From Saprospiraceae bacterium (lineage in GTDB: Bacteria; Bacteroidota; Bacteroidia; Chitinophagales; Saprospiraceae), in the NCBI GenBank assembly GCA_021299835.1, contig JAJTER010000018.1, positions 1 to 57,214 of the forward strand: a stretch of 57,214 nucleotides of DNA, given 5' to 3'. This document shows positions 35,647 to 44,369 of this stretch, piece after piece; within the stretch, counting starts at the first letter, position 1, and every line of letters starts with the position of its first letter. Under the pieces are notes generated by a model. That model was not told where the DNA came from. It made no database searches and was given only the letters and a program-made list of their open reading frames with translations. A program made the position numbers and the translations under genes.

Positions 35647-36552
35647 ATGAAAACCCGTATTGCACCAACCCCAAGTGGATTTTTACATGTTGGAAATGCT
35701 GTTTCTTTCTTAATCACTTATTGCTTGGCGAAAAGTGAAAATGGGAAGTTATTATTACGAATTGATGACTTGGATAGGGAAAGATATCGGAAAGAATATG
35801 TTGATGATATTTTTTATACACTCGATTGGCTGGGTATACAATACGACGAAGGGCCATCTTCTGTGGCTGATTTCGACAATTATTGGTCCCAACACCAAAG
35901 ATTGAGTCTTTACGACCATGCTTTGAAATCTGCCAAGGAACAGGGGTGGGTATATGCCTGTGACTGTACAAGAAAGGATTTAATGACTTCAGGTAATTAT
36001 CCTGTTTATAATGGAAAATGCAGAGATTTAAGAAAATCATTCCTTAAAAATTTGGCCTGGCGATGGCGAATAAAGGAAGATACTTCTATACATTGGTTAG
36101 ATTTATTCAAGGCTAATACCATCGTAAATTTATCTGAACAAATGGGTGATTTTGTAGTAAAACAAAAAAATGATCTGCCCTCCTATCAGTTAGGTAGTTA
36201 TGTAGATGATCTGCATTTTAATATAACCCATATTATCAGAGGAGCCGACTTAATTACTTCCACCGCCGCCCAATTATGTATGGCAACACACTGGAAATCA
36301 ACAGATTTTAAAAATATCCAATTTGGACATCACCCTTTAATCACGGATAAAAATGGAAACAAATTATCGAAATCAGCTGGTTCTGAATCGTTGAAGTCAT
36401 TAAGAGAAACCGGAAAAACCCCTTTAACCATCATTGAAATAGCTAGAAAATCATTAGGTTTGCCCAACGAGAAAATAGAAACAACGCCAGAATTAGTACA
36501 ACTATGTTTAGCATATAAACCCTTCCTAAATGAAAAAATCAGAAGTATTTAA
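35647..36552 (+). CDS. gluQ: Glutamyl-queuosine tRNA(Asp) synthetase-like (GluRS paralogue)
   Basis: A short GluRS-like enzyme lacking the anticodon-binding domain (302 aa), which places glutamate on queuosine 34 of tRNA(Asp). The HIGH motif is HVGN in RIAPTPSGFLHVGNAVSF; the KMSKS equivalent is NKLSKSAGS. A zinc site of the GluQ type is visible as YACDCTR followed by YNGKC. The start at 35647 puts the conserved RIAPTPSG right at the N-terminus. The stop overlaps the next gene by 23 bp. If the metal site and truncated length hold, it modifies tRNA rather than charging it for translation. Confidence 0.85.
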   Translation: MKTRIAPTPSGFLHVGNAVSFLITYCLAKSENGKLLLRIDDLDRERYRKEYVDDIFYTLDWLGIQYDEGPSSVADFDNYWSQHQRLSLYDHALKSAKEQGWVYACDCTRKDLMTSGNYPVYNGKCRDLRKSFLKNLAWRWRIKEDTSIHWLDLFKANTIVNLSEQMGDFVVKQKNDLPSYQLGSYVDDLHFNITHIIRGADLITSTAAQLCMATHWKSTDFKNIQFGHHPLITDKNGNKLSKSAGSESLKSLRETGKTPLTIIEIARKSLGLPNEKIETTPELVQLCLAYKPFLNEKIRSI

Positions 36553-37255
36553 AGAAATTGTAGAAAATCGAAGATCCAACAGATATTTTTCCGAGGACAT
36601 TGAAGTGCCAGACGAATCTGTTTTATCTGCCTTAACATTGGCCCAACTTTCACCTAATAGTAGTAATATGCAACTTTGGGGATTTTACTGGATCAAATCA
36701 AAGGACTTGCTGGAACAGATGACCCCGCTTTGCATGGGGCAATCCGCAGCCAGGACAGCGAAACATCTGATTGTTTTTGTTACCCGACAGGGACTTTGGA
36801 AGGAAAGAGCTGAATGGAATTATAACAATATTAAAAAGACTATTCAGGGCGAACCCACTAAATTAAATAAAAGAGGATTAAGCTATTATAAAAAGTTAAT
36901 GCCGTTGTTATACCGACATGACCCCTTTGGATTTATGGCTCTATTCAGAAAGGGGATCGTTTTTTACCAGGGTTTTAAAAAGCCTTTCATGCGCATTGAA
37001 GGACATGGAGATCAGAGGGTAATGCTTCATAAATCGTGTGCTTTGGCGGCACAAACATTTATGTTGGCCATGGCTTCTGAAGGATTTGACACCTGTCCTA
37101 TGGAAGGTTTCGATGCAAAAAGGGTTAAAAAACACCTTAATCTACCAAAAGATGCCGAAATAACAATGATTGTTGCCGTTGGAAAGGGAACAGAAAAAGG
37201 GATTCATAGTGAACGTATGCGCGTACCTTTGGAGGAGGTCATTTTTATTCGATAG
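36530..37255 (+). CDS. Nitroreductase family protein
   Basis: An FMN-dependent oxidoreductase of the nitroreductase superfamily (241 aa). The N-terminal RRSNRYFSEDIEVPDESVLS contains the flavin-phosphate Arg-Arg-Ser motif; AQLSPNSSNMQLW follows as the isoalloxazine-binding loop. Near the C-terminus CALAAQTFMLAMASEGFDTC and a GKG-like segment match the family. The natural substrate is unknown. The gene overlaps gluQ and is probably co-transcribed. Confidence 0.9.
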   Translation: MKKSEVFKEIVENRRSNRYFSEDIEVPDESVLSALTLAQLSPNSSNMQLWGFYWIKSKDLLEQMTPLCMGQSAARTAKHLIVFVTRQGLWKERAEWNYNNIKKTIQGEPTKLNKRGLSYYKKLMPLLYRHDPFGFMALFRKGIVFYQGFKKPFMRIEGHGDQRVMLHKSCALAAQTFMLAMASEGFDTCPMEGFDAKRVKKHLNLPKDAEITMIVAVGKGTEKGIHSERMRVPLEEVIFIR

Positions 37256-37351
37256 GTAAAAAACAACCTGTTCCTGTAACCCAAATTTCACCTCCATTTG
37301 TCCTTTAAATAAAAATGATTATATTGTTATGTTCTTTTAAAAACACCTGGA

Positions 37352-38593
37352 ATGAATACAAAAAACCCTTATTTGTTACCTTTAATGCTCATAACAACGC
37401 TCTTTTTTTTATGGGGTTTTGCGCATAATTTAAATCCTATCCTCATACCGCATTTGAAAAAAGCCTGTGAACTGAGCGATTTCCAATCTGCCTTGATAGA
37501 TAGTGCTTTTTTTATGGCCTATTTTTTAGTTGCCTTACCGGCAGGTTTTGCCATGAAAAAATGGGGATATAAAAATGGCATTCTTTTAGGATTATGTTTG
37601 TTTGCGCTGGGTGCTTTTTTATTCATACCCGCCGCTAATACCCGTCTTTTTCCTTTTTTCCTGCTGGCTTTATTTATTATTGCCAGTGGTTTAACCTTCC
37701 TGGAAACCGCTGCGAATCCTTATGTTACCGTTTTGGGTGATCCCAATACCGCCACGCAACGTCTGAATTTATCCCAGAGTTTTAACGGTTTAGCTGCCAC
37801 TTTAGCGCCAGCTGCAGGTGGACTGTTTATCTTAAGTGGCACTGATTTATCTACCGAGGCTACGCAAAATATGACACCAGAAGCATTAAACGAGTTATTA
37901 AACTTGGAGGCAGCCGCGGTAAAAATCCCTTATCTCCTCATCGGTATCGTTGTTTTAGCTGTCGCTGTATTAATATATTTCAGTAAATTACCCGAGATAA
38001 AAGAAGAGGAAACACCCGTTAGTAAAGGTTCTGGAAAATCAATCTGGCGTCATTCCCATTTGACGCAAGGGGTTATCACACAATTCTTTTATGTGGGGGC
38101 TCAAGTTTGTGTTTCCAGCTTTTTCATCCGATATGCTGGTTCCGCGGCAGGCATGGCAGAAAAAACAGCCGCATTTTATTTGGCCATTGCCCTGTTTGGA
38201 TTTATGATAGGTCGCTTCGTAGGCACTTTTCTTATGCAATATATCTCCCCTACCCGATTGTTAACCGTTTATGCTGTCGTTTGCATGGCACTTTTAGCTG
38301 CTGTCGTTGGCTTTGGTGGCATTTTTTCTATTTATGCCCTCGTCGGCGTAGAATTTTTCATGTCCATCATGTTCCCAACCATTTTCTCCTTAAGTGTGAA
38401 ATCTTTAGGAGAAGATACAAAACTCGGCTCTTCCCTGGTTATCATGTCCATCGTTGGCGGCGCCTTATTCCCTTTAATCATGGGAAAAATGTCCGACCAG
38501 GCTGGTATTCAAATCGCTTATATCGTTCCATTAATATGTTTCCTTATGGTCGCCTGGTTTGGTTGGCGGGGACATATTGTTAAACAATCATAA
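37352..38593 (+). CDS. fucP: L-fucose:H+ symporter-like MFS permease (FucP family)
   Basis: A 12-helix major-facilitator permease (413 aa) of the FucP/sugar-proton symporter group. Signature segments are LFFLWGFAHNLNPILIPHLK at the N-terminus, FFMAYFLVALPAGFAMKKWG (with the transmembrane-2 acidic-position context) and LTFLETAANPYVTVLGDP. The central loop is Lys-Glu-rich. It heads a plus-strand operon of sugar-acid catabolism genes. L-fucose is likely from the neighbours (FAH-family hydrolase and two SDRs), but FucP relatives also carry galactose, glucose or rhamnose. Confidence 0.85.
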   Translation: MNTKNPYLLPLMLITTLFFLWGFAHNLNPILIPHLKKACELSDFQSALIDSAFFMAYFLVALPAGFAMKKWGYKNGILLGLCLFALGAFLFIPAANTRLFPFFLLALFIIASGLTFLETAANPYVTVLGDPNTATQRLNLSQSFNGLAATLAPAAGGLFILSGTDLSTEATQNMTPEALNELLNLEAAAVKIPYLLIGIVVLAVAVLIYFSKLPEIKEEETPVSKGSGKSIWRHSHLTQGVITQFFYVGAQVCVSSFFIRYAGSAAGMAEKTAAFYLAIALFGFMIGRFVGTFLMQYISPTRLLTVYAVVCMALLAAVVGFGGIFSIYALVGVEFFMSIMFPTIFSLSVKSLGEDTKLGSSLVIMSIVGGALFPLIMGKMSDQAGIQIAYIVPLICFLMVAWFGWRGHIVKQS

Positions 38594-38608
38594 AAGTCAT
38601 TTTCTAAA

Positions 38609-40156
38609 ATGAATCATAACTTAAGCAGGATGCACCTGCAAATTCACCCAAAAGATAATATTTGGGTAGCACTTAGGAATTTATCTAAAGGGCAAACCTT
38701 TCAGGAAGGCAATGAAAGTGTAACGCTCATCATGGATATTGAGGCAAAACATAAGTTTACCACAACCCCTATTCTCAAAAATGAGGACATTATTTTTTAT
38801 GGCGTTCTGGTAGGTAAGGCTTTAAAAGACATTGAGAAAGGGGAAAAGATTACTACTGAAAATTGTATTCATGAATCAGAACCCTATTCGATGGAACGGA
38901 GAAGAAAATATCATTTTCAGCCTCCCGATATATCCAAATGGCAAAATAGAACCTTTGAGGGTTATGTGAGATCCGATGGTCAGGTCGGCACCCGAAATTA
39001 CTGGTTGGTCATACCTCTGGTTTTTTGTGAAAACCGAAATATTCAGGTGATGAAAGAGGCATTTGATAAAGAACTGGGATTTGGTCAACCTGAAAAATAC
39101 AGGCCTTTAGTACGGAATCTTTTGCATGCTTTTCAAACTGGGGCTGATATTGAACCTCTTGAAGTAGCTGCTCCCTGGCAAGAACATGGGCCTGCTTTTC
39201 CAAATCCACATTTCCCACAAGTGGATGGTGTTAAATTTTTAACCCACGAAATGGGCTGCGGAGGCACTAACCAGGATTGTCAGGCTTTAGCTGCCGTTTT
39301 TGCCGGATTTTGTATCAATCCTAATGTCGCCGGTATTACTATCCTTAGCCTGGGATGTCAAAAGACTAGTTTTGACGACGTTAAAGATGAAATACAACGT
39401 AGAACGAATACTTTTGACAAGCCTATCCTCTATTTTAATCAGCAAAGCTATGGTACGGAACAAGCGATGATGTCGGCCGCCATTAAAGAGACTTTTAAAG
39501 GGCTGATTGACATTAATAAGCTTAAAAGAACTTCAGTTTCCATTCAAAAGTTAAATGTTGGACTAAAATGTGGTGGATCTGATGGATTTTCAGGTATTTC
39601 CGCTAATCCTGCCCTCGGTGCTTTATCTGATATTTTAACCACCGTCGGCGCCACCACTTTGCTCGCAGAATTTCCAGAACTCTGTGGTGTTGAACAGGAA
39701 TTGATAGATCGTTGTGAAGCTGTCGAAGATGCAGAAAAATTCATTTCTCTCATGTCAGGTTATGCGAAGCAAGCGGAAGCGATCGGTGCTGGCTTTGATA
39801 TGAATCCGAGTAAAGGAAATATTCGCGACGGACTGATTACCGATGCCATCAAATCAGCCGGAGCTGCGAAGAAGGGCGGAAATGCCTATATCCGCGGGGT
39901 ATTAGATTATACGGAACAACCTGAACACTCGGGGTTACATTTATTATGTACGCCGGGAAATGATGTATTAGCCACCACAGGTATGGCTGCTTCGGGTGCA
40001 AATGTCATTTTGTTTACCACTGGTTTAGGCACCCCTACGGGAAATGCGATTTCTCCCACTGTAAAGATTTCCACCCATACGGCATTAATGGACAGGATGC
40101 CAGATATCATCGATTTCAATTCAGGGAAAATTATTTGTCTCACGTTATTTTGTTAG
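38609..40156 (+). CDS. UxaA-family altronate/fuconate-type dehydratase, C-terminally truncated
   Basis: A UxaA-type sugar-acid dehydratase (515 aa) with an N-terminal SAF domain (MHLQIHPKDNIWVALRNLSK) and the main domain (DGQVGTRNYWLVIPLVFCEN, EMGCGGTNQDCQ, LNVGLKCGGSDGFSGISANP, GLGTPTGNAISPTVKIST). In family members a conserved tail of about 35 residues follows the IIDFNSGKII segment. Here the frame changes at about 40133 to CLTLFC and stops, and the next residues belong to an SDR in another frame. In the Campylobacter jejuni fucose locus UxaA-like proteins are linked to L-fuconate dehydration, which fits this operon. The loss may destroy activity or reflect an assembly error. Confidence 0.85.
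   Translation: MNHNLSRMHLQIHPKDNIWVALRNLSKGQTFQEGNESVTLIMDIEAKHKFTTTPILKNEDIIFYGVLVGKALKDIEKGEKITTENCIHESEPYSMERRRKYHFQPPDISKWQNRTFEGYVRSDGQVGTRNYWLVIPLVFCENRNIQVMKEAFDKELGFGQPEKYRPLVRNLLHAFQTGADIEPLEVAAPWQEHGPAFPNPHFPQVDGVKFLTHEMGCGGTNQDCQALAAVFAGFCINPNVAGITILSLGCQKTSFDDVKDEIQRRTNTFDKPILYFNQQSYGTEQAMMSAAIKETFKGLIDINKLKRTSVSIQKLNVGLKCGGSDGFSGISANPALGALSDILTTVGATTLLAEFPELCGVEQELIDRCEAVEDAEKFISLMSGYAKQAEAIGAGFDMNPSKGNIRDGLITDAIKSAGAAKKGGNAYIRGVLDYTEQPEHSGLHLLCTPGNDVLATTGMAASGANVILFTTGLGTPTGNAISPTVKISTHTALMDRMPDIIDFNSGKIICLTLFC
40128..40142. other. Deletion-like junction between uxaA-type and SDR genes
   Basis: To the left the uxaA frame ends its conserved stretch at KII (codons 40127-40135). 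To the right the SDR frame begins with SHVILLDKDKEGG, which is the second beta-strand of a Rossmann fold. No intergenic sequence, start codon or first glycine loop is present between them. The simplest reading is loss of about 100 bp of one gene, the spacer, and about 90 bp of the next. Confidence 0.75.
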
Positions 40157-40812
40157 ACAAAGACAAAGAAGGGGGAAAATCAGTAGCGAATGACATTGTG
40201 GCCGCAGGAGGAAAAGCTACCTTTTTTGCCTGTGATGTAAGCAAACAAAAGGAAATAATGGATTTGTTTAATCAATTAGCCCCCTTTGATATATTGGTAA
40301 ATAATGCAGGAATAGCTCATATTGGAAATGCCGTCAACACCACAGAAGAAGATTTCGACAGGGTGATATCTGTGAATATCAAAGGAGTTTATAATTGTTT
40401 GCATGCCGCTATTCCCATTTTTTTGAATCACGGGGGCGGCGTAATCCTCAATATGTGTTCTGTGGCAGCTAAAGTGGGCTTGCAAGATCGCTTCGCTTAT
40501 TCCATGAGCAAAGGAGCCGTCGCGGCTATGACCCTTTCTGTTGCCAAAGACTATCTTCATCAAGGAATAAGATGTAATAGTATTTCGCCGGCTAGGGTTC
40601 ATACCCCATTTGTCGATGGATTCATAGCTAAAAATTATCCGGGCAAGGAAGCAGAAATATTTGAAAAATTATCGAAAAGCCAACCCATTGGAAGAATGGG
40701 TAAGCCAGAGGAAATTGCCGCGTTGGCTGCCTTTATTTGTAGTGATGATGCTGCCTTTATTACTGGAACCGATTATCCTATTGATGGTGGTTTTCTAACA
40801 CTAAACACTTAA
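40135..40812 (+). pseudogene. SDR oxidoreductase, N-terminally truncated (2-keto-3-deoxy-fuconate dehydrogenase-like)
   Basis: A short-chain dehydrogenase of 225 residues when read from a TTG. It lacks the first beta-strand and the TGxxxGIG glycine loop that bind the NAD pyrophosphate, and begins at SHVILLDKDKEGG. The rest is intact: LVNNAGIAHIGN, the catalytic Ser in NMCSVAAKVG, YSMSK and the tail ITGTDYPIDGGFLTLNT. The catalytic pair is Tyr-x-x-x-Lys. In the non-phosphorylating L-fucose route such an enzyme would oxidise 2-keto-3-deoxy-L-fuconate to the 2,4-diketo acid for the FAH-family hydrolase that follows 21 bp on. Without the glycine loop it is probably inactive. Confidence 0.78.
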
Positions 40813-40833
40813 TACACTATAAAACAACACCTT

Positions 40834-41715
40834 ATGAAATTATTTACATTTCGTGAAGATAATCATATCCACAATGGGGTATTGGAAGATGGGATTTATT
40901 ACAATACTTCTGCTTTATTTCCCTCTTATGACGCCAGCTTTTTTGAAAATGATGGCTTAGCCTCATTAAAAAATGCATTAGACACTAAGAATTCATCCTT
41001 AACTGTCATCGGACAACCAGAAAAGCTAGTCTTTGGCGCTCCATTTTCAACGCCTTCAAAAATAATCTGCATTGGACTGAATTATGCCGATCATGCCCGG
41101 GAAACTGGGGCGGAAATTCCAAAGGAACCGATTATTTTCATGAAAAGTACCACTTCCTTCTCTGGCTGTAATGATCCTGTTATGATTCCAAAAGATTCTG
41201 TAAAAACAGATTGGGAAGTGGAATTGGCTGTGGTCATCAGTAAAAAAGCAAGATATGTTTCTGCTGAAGAATCTCTGCATCACGTAGCTGGTTATTGTGT
41301 GCATAATGATGTTTCCGAAAGAGAATTTCAGTTGGAAAGAGGTGGTACCTGGGACAAAGGCAAAGGTTGTGACACTTTCGCCCCGATGGGTCCCTTTTTA
41401 GTGACGCCCGATGAAGCTGGCGATGTACATAATTTACCCATCTGGCTTTCTTTAAATGGAGTGAAAGTTCAAAATAGTAACACCTCTAATCTGGTTTTTT
41501 CCATTCCTGAACTCATTGCCTATATCAGCCGCTTTATGACGCTGCTTCCTGGTGATGTCATTTCAACGGGAACGCCTCCAGGCGTGGGTCTCGGCTTTAA
41601 ACCTCCTATCTATCTGAAACCCGGCGATGTCATGGAACTGAGCATTGAAGGATTAGGTTCAATGAGGCAGGTTGCTATTGATTTTTCCCTGGATTATGAA
41701 ATGCCAAAAATGTAA
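40834..41715 (+). CDS. Fumarylacetoacetate hydrolase family protein (2,4-diketo-3-deoxy-L-fuconate hydrolase-like)
   Basis: An FAH-family enzyme (293 aa) that cleaves carbon-carbon bonds of diketo acids. The core is KIICIGLNYADHARETGAEI, then PIIFMKSTTSFSGCNDPV, TDWEVELAVVISKKAR (Glu-x-Glu metal ligands) and GDVISTGTPPGVGLGF. The metal site is complete. In the L-fucose pathway the equivalent enzyme hydrolyses 2,4-diketo-3-deoxy-L-fuconate to pyruvate and L-lactate. Other members act in homoprotocatechuate or rhamnose breakdown, so the substrate rests on operon context. Confidence 0.87.
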   Translation: MKLFTFREDNHIHNGVLEDGIYYNTSALFPSYDASFFENDGLASLKNALDTKNSSLTVIGQPEKLVFGAPFSTPSKIICIGLNYADHARETGAEIPKEPIIFMKSTTSFSGCNDPVMIPKDSVKTDWEVELAVVISKKARYVSAEESLHHVAGYCVHNDVSEREFQLERGGTWDKGKGCDTFAPMGPFLVTPDEAGDVHNLPIWLSLNGVKVQNSNTSNLVFSIPELIAYISRFMTLLPGDVISTGTPPGVGLGFKPPIYLKPGDVMELSIEGLGSMRQVAIDFSLDYEMPKM

Positions 41716-41721
41716 TCTACC

Positions 41722-42495
41722 ATGGATTTAGGACTAAAAGGTAAGCATATATTGGTTTCGGGTGGGGCAAAAGGTATTGGCGCAGGTATTGTTCAAATTT
41801 TATCTGAAGAAGGTGCCATTCCAATTATTATCGGGCGAAATGAAGAAGATAATTTAAAAATGTTGGAAAGTATTGGAAATAAGGGCTTTGCCATTACTGC
41901 CGATTTAATCCATCCAGAAGCGTGTGCCGAGGCTGTTCAACAGGCCGTAAAATTAGCTGGAAGTATAGACGGATTGGTAAATAATGCTGGTGTAAATGAT
42001 GGGATAGGTCTTGAAAAGGGCAATTATACTGACTTTATGGCTTCTCTTCACCGGAACTTAGTACACTATTATTTATTGGCTCAACATGCCCTTCCTTATT
42101 TAAAGAAATCGAAAGGAGCCATAGTTAATATTACCTCTAAAACAGCAGAAACAGGACAGGGAAATACTTCCGCCTATGCCGCTGCGAATGGGGGCAGAAA
42201 TGCCCTGACCCGGGAATGGGCCGTTGAATTATTACCTTATCAGATTCGGGTAAATGCTGTGGTCGTAGCTGAAAGCTGGACGCCATTATATGAAAAATGG
42301 CTGAATACTCTGCCGGAGCCTGAGAAAATGCTTAAAAAAATCAATCAGAGAATTCCGTTAGAAAACAGGATGACCACTTGTGAGGAAATCGGACAGATGG
42401 TAGCCTTTCTTTTATCGGAAAAATCAAGCCATACCACAGGTCAGTTAATTCATGTCGATGGTGGATATGTGCATTTGGATAGAGCCATAGATTGA
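41722..42495 (+). CDS. SDR family oxidoreductase (L-fucose dehydrogenase-like)
   Basis: A complete short-chain dehydrogenase (257 aa). The glycine loop is SGGAKGIGAGI at residues 14-24; LVNNAGVND, the catalytic Ser in NITSKTAETG and the YAAAN motif follow. The usual Tyr-x-x-x-Lys reads Y-A-A-A-N, so the expected Lys is Asn, an oddity to confirm. The tail is HTTGQLIHVDGGYVH. L-fucose dehydrogenases of this type oxidise fucose to the lactone in the non-phosphorylating pathway. It follows the FAH-family gene by six bases. Confidence 0.82.
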   Translation: MDLGLKGKHILVSGGAKGIGAGIVQILSEEGAIPIIIGRNEEDNLKMLESIGNKGFAITADLIHPEACAEAVQQAVKLAGSIDGLVNNAGVNDGIGLEKGNYTDFMASLHRNLVHYYLLAQHALPYLKKSKGAIVNITSKTAETGQGNTSAYAAANGGRNALTREWAVELLPYQIRVNAVVVAESWTPLYEKWLNTLPEPEKMLKKINQRIPLENRMTTCEEIGQMVAFLLSEKSSHTTGQLIHVDGGYVHLDRAID

Positions 42496-42528
42496 TATTG
42501 TTTTAGTCTTTACATTAATTCTTACATC

Positions 42529-42951
42529 ATGAAATTAATCACGGTAAAAGCAACGATAAATGCTCCCCTTTCACAAGTTTGGGAAAAGTGGACAAATGCA
42601 CATCACGTAACCAAATGGAATTTTGCCAGTCCTGATTGGCATTGTCCCTCGGCAGAAAATAATCTTGTAGAGGGAGGAGAATTTCATCATCTAATGGCAG
42701 CAAAAGATGGTTCTTTTCAATTTGATTTTTGGGGTACTTATCAGAAAATTGAAACTCAAAAATCAATAGAAATACTTTTAGGCGATGGTCGGAAAATGTT
42801 TGTTTCCTTCGAAAAATCAGGGGATCAAACCATTCTCGAGGAGAGATTTGAACCCGAGAATGAAAATTCCGAAGAATTACAGCAGGCGGGCTGGCAGGCT
42901 ATTTTAGATAACTTTAAGGAATATGTAGCGTCCTCTTTAACACCCTCCTAA
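42529..42951 (+). CDS. AHSA1/SRPBCC domain protein
   Basis: A 140-residue START-like protein: TVKATINAPLSQVWEKWTNA (classic Aha1-type N-terminus), then WHCPSAENNLVEGGEFHHLM and the C-terminal helix ELQQAGWQAILDNFKEYV. It binds small hydrophobic ligands or acts as a co-chaperone; no catalytic site is known. Whether it belongs to the sugar pathway is unclear; it lies between an SDR and a permease on the same strand with short gaps. Confidence 0.85.
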   Translation: MKLITVKATINAPLSQVWEKWTNAHHVTKWNFASPDWHCPSAENNLVEGGEFHHLMAAKDGSFQFDFWGTYQKIETQKSIEILLGDGRKMFVSFEKSGDQTILEERFEPENENSEELQQAGWQAILDNFKEYVASSLTPS

Positions 42952-42956
42952 CTAAA

Positions 42957-44297
42957 ATGGAATATTTATACCCTGTTTTGTGGATTTTTGGCTCCGTTTT
43001 AGCCCTTATTATACTAACATCGAAATATAAAGTTCACGCCTTTATCGTCCTATTTTTGGTGTCCCTCCTTTTAGCCCTGGCAACTATGCCATTGGCAGAT
43101 GTTTTACCATTGATGAAAGAAGGATTTGGAAAAACGATAGGAAATATTGGTTTTCTAATTATTTCAGGATCATTCATTGCTATCATACTGGAAAAAACCG
43201 GAGCAGCATCGATCATGGCAAAATGGTTTTTATCTAAATTAGGCCATAAAAACGCCCCCTTATCTTTAGGCATGACGGGATTTTTAAGTGGCTTACTCTT
43301 GTTTTGCGACACAGGATTTATACTCCTCAGTTCTTTAACGAAAGGGATTTCGGCAAAATCAAACTATTCCGTGCCTTTTCTGAATGGGATATTAGCAATT
43401 TCCCTATTTTCTGTTCATTGCCTGACCCCCACCCATCCGGGTATGTTAGGAGCTATAGGTATTATACCGGTTGATTTTGGGCAGGTCTTATTTTTCGGCT
43501 CTTTACTGGCACTACCTGGCTTATTCCTGAGTTATCAATGGTTAAAATATGCCGACAGGAAGTGGAGCGAAGAACTAACAGTTAAAGTACCCCTGCAAAT
43601 TAATGCCCCTCTTCCTGAAGAAGAAAACTTACCAGTTTTCAAGGCATTTTTGCCTATACTCCTTCCTTTATTACTGCTATTTATTGCTTCATTCATAACC
43701 ATTGTAAAAATAAATTTTCTACCAGAAGGTCTTACCTCTATTTTCTTATTTATAGGTCAAGCTCCGGTTTCGTTAAGCATAGGCGCTTTGATTTCCGTTT
43801 ATTTGTTAAAAAACAGAGCTATTCCGGAGATAAATACCATCATGGAGAGAGCCATTGAAAAAGCGGGAAGTATCTTAGTCATAACCGCCAGTGGAGGCGT
43901 ATTCGGATTGGTTATCAAGGAATTGATGCAAGATTTACCCTTAAATCAATGGCTTGGAGGTATGGGATTAGGCCTTTTCATTCCCTTTTTGATAGCCTCA
44001 TTCCTTAAGATAGCCCAGGGTTCATCTACCATCGCCGTTTTAACCACCGCCGCCTTGATTAGCCCCATGTTGGAAACCATAGGATTGGATTCATCATCCG
44101 GACAATTAATGGTTATACTAGCTATGGGCGCAGGATCTATGGTATTTTCCCATGCCAACGATTCTTATTTTTGGGTAATTACCCAGTTCTCAGGCATATC
44201 ATCTAACACCACCCTTCGATATTTTTCAACAGCCTCATTCATTATGGGGATTACCAGTATGACAACTATTTTTCTTATTAATTTTTTATTTTTTTAA
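42957..44297 (+). CDS. GntP family permease (gluconate:H+ symporter type)
   Basis: A polytopic carrier (446 aa) of the GntP family that imports gluconate and related sugar acids. Visible motifs: ALATMPLADVLPLMKEGFGK, IISGSFIAIILEKTGAA, FCDTGFILLSSL and SVHCLTPTHPGMLGAIGI, with the C-terminal IAQGSSTIAVLTTAALISP and MVFSHANDSYFW. It starts five bases after the AHSA1 gene and probably closes the sugar-acid operon, allowing uptake of aldonates as well as the free sugar. Confidence 0.9.
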   Translation: MEYLYPVLWIFGSVLALIILTSKYKVHAFIVLFLVSLLLALATMPLADVLPLMKEGFGKTIGNIGFLIISGSFIAIILEKTGAASIMAKWFLSKLGHKNAPLSLGMTGFLSGLLLFCDTGFILLSSLTKGISAKSNYSVPFLNGILAISLFSVHCLTPTHPGMLGAIGIIPVDFGQVLFFGSLLALPGLFLSYQWLKYADRKWSEELTVKVPLQINAPLPEEENLPVFKAFLPILLPLLLLFIASFITIVKINFLPEGLTSIFLFIGQAPVSLSIGALISVYLLKNRAIPEINTIMERAIEKAGSILVITASGGVFGLVIKELMQDLPLNQWLGGMGLGLFIPFLIASFLKIAQGSSTIAVLTTAALISPMLETIGLDSSSGQLMVILAMGAGSMVFSHANDSYFWVITQFSGISSNTTLRYFSTASFIMGITSMTTIFLINFLFF

Positions 44298-44369
44298 AAA
44301 TCCGGAACGAAATTGACTTGATAGGCTATATATAATTGATATTAATTTTAATCACTCAATTTATTAGTT

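Noticed and set aside
36530-36552. Possible frameshift between gluQ and the nitroreductase gene
   Set aside because: Both proteins are complete; the 23-bp overlap is an ordinary coupled overlap.
38107-38583. 158-codon plus-strand frame inside the FucP-like gene
   Set aside because: Cys-, His- and Arg-rich shadow of a clearly coding transporter; no family resemblance.
43034-43312. 92-codon antisense frame in the GntP permease gene
   Set aside because: Shadow of a membrane-protein gene with no supporting features.
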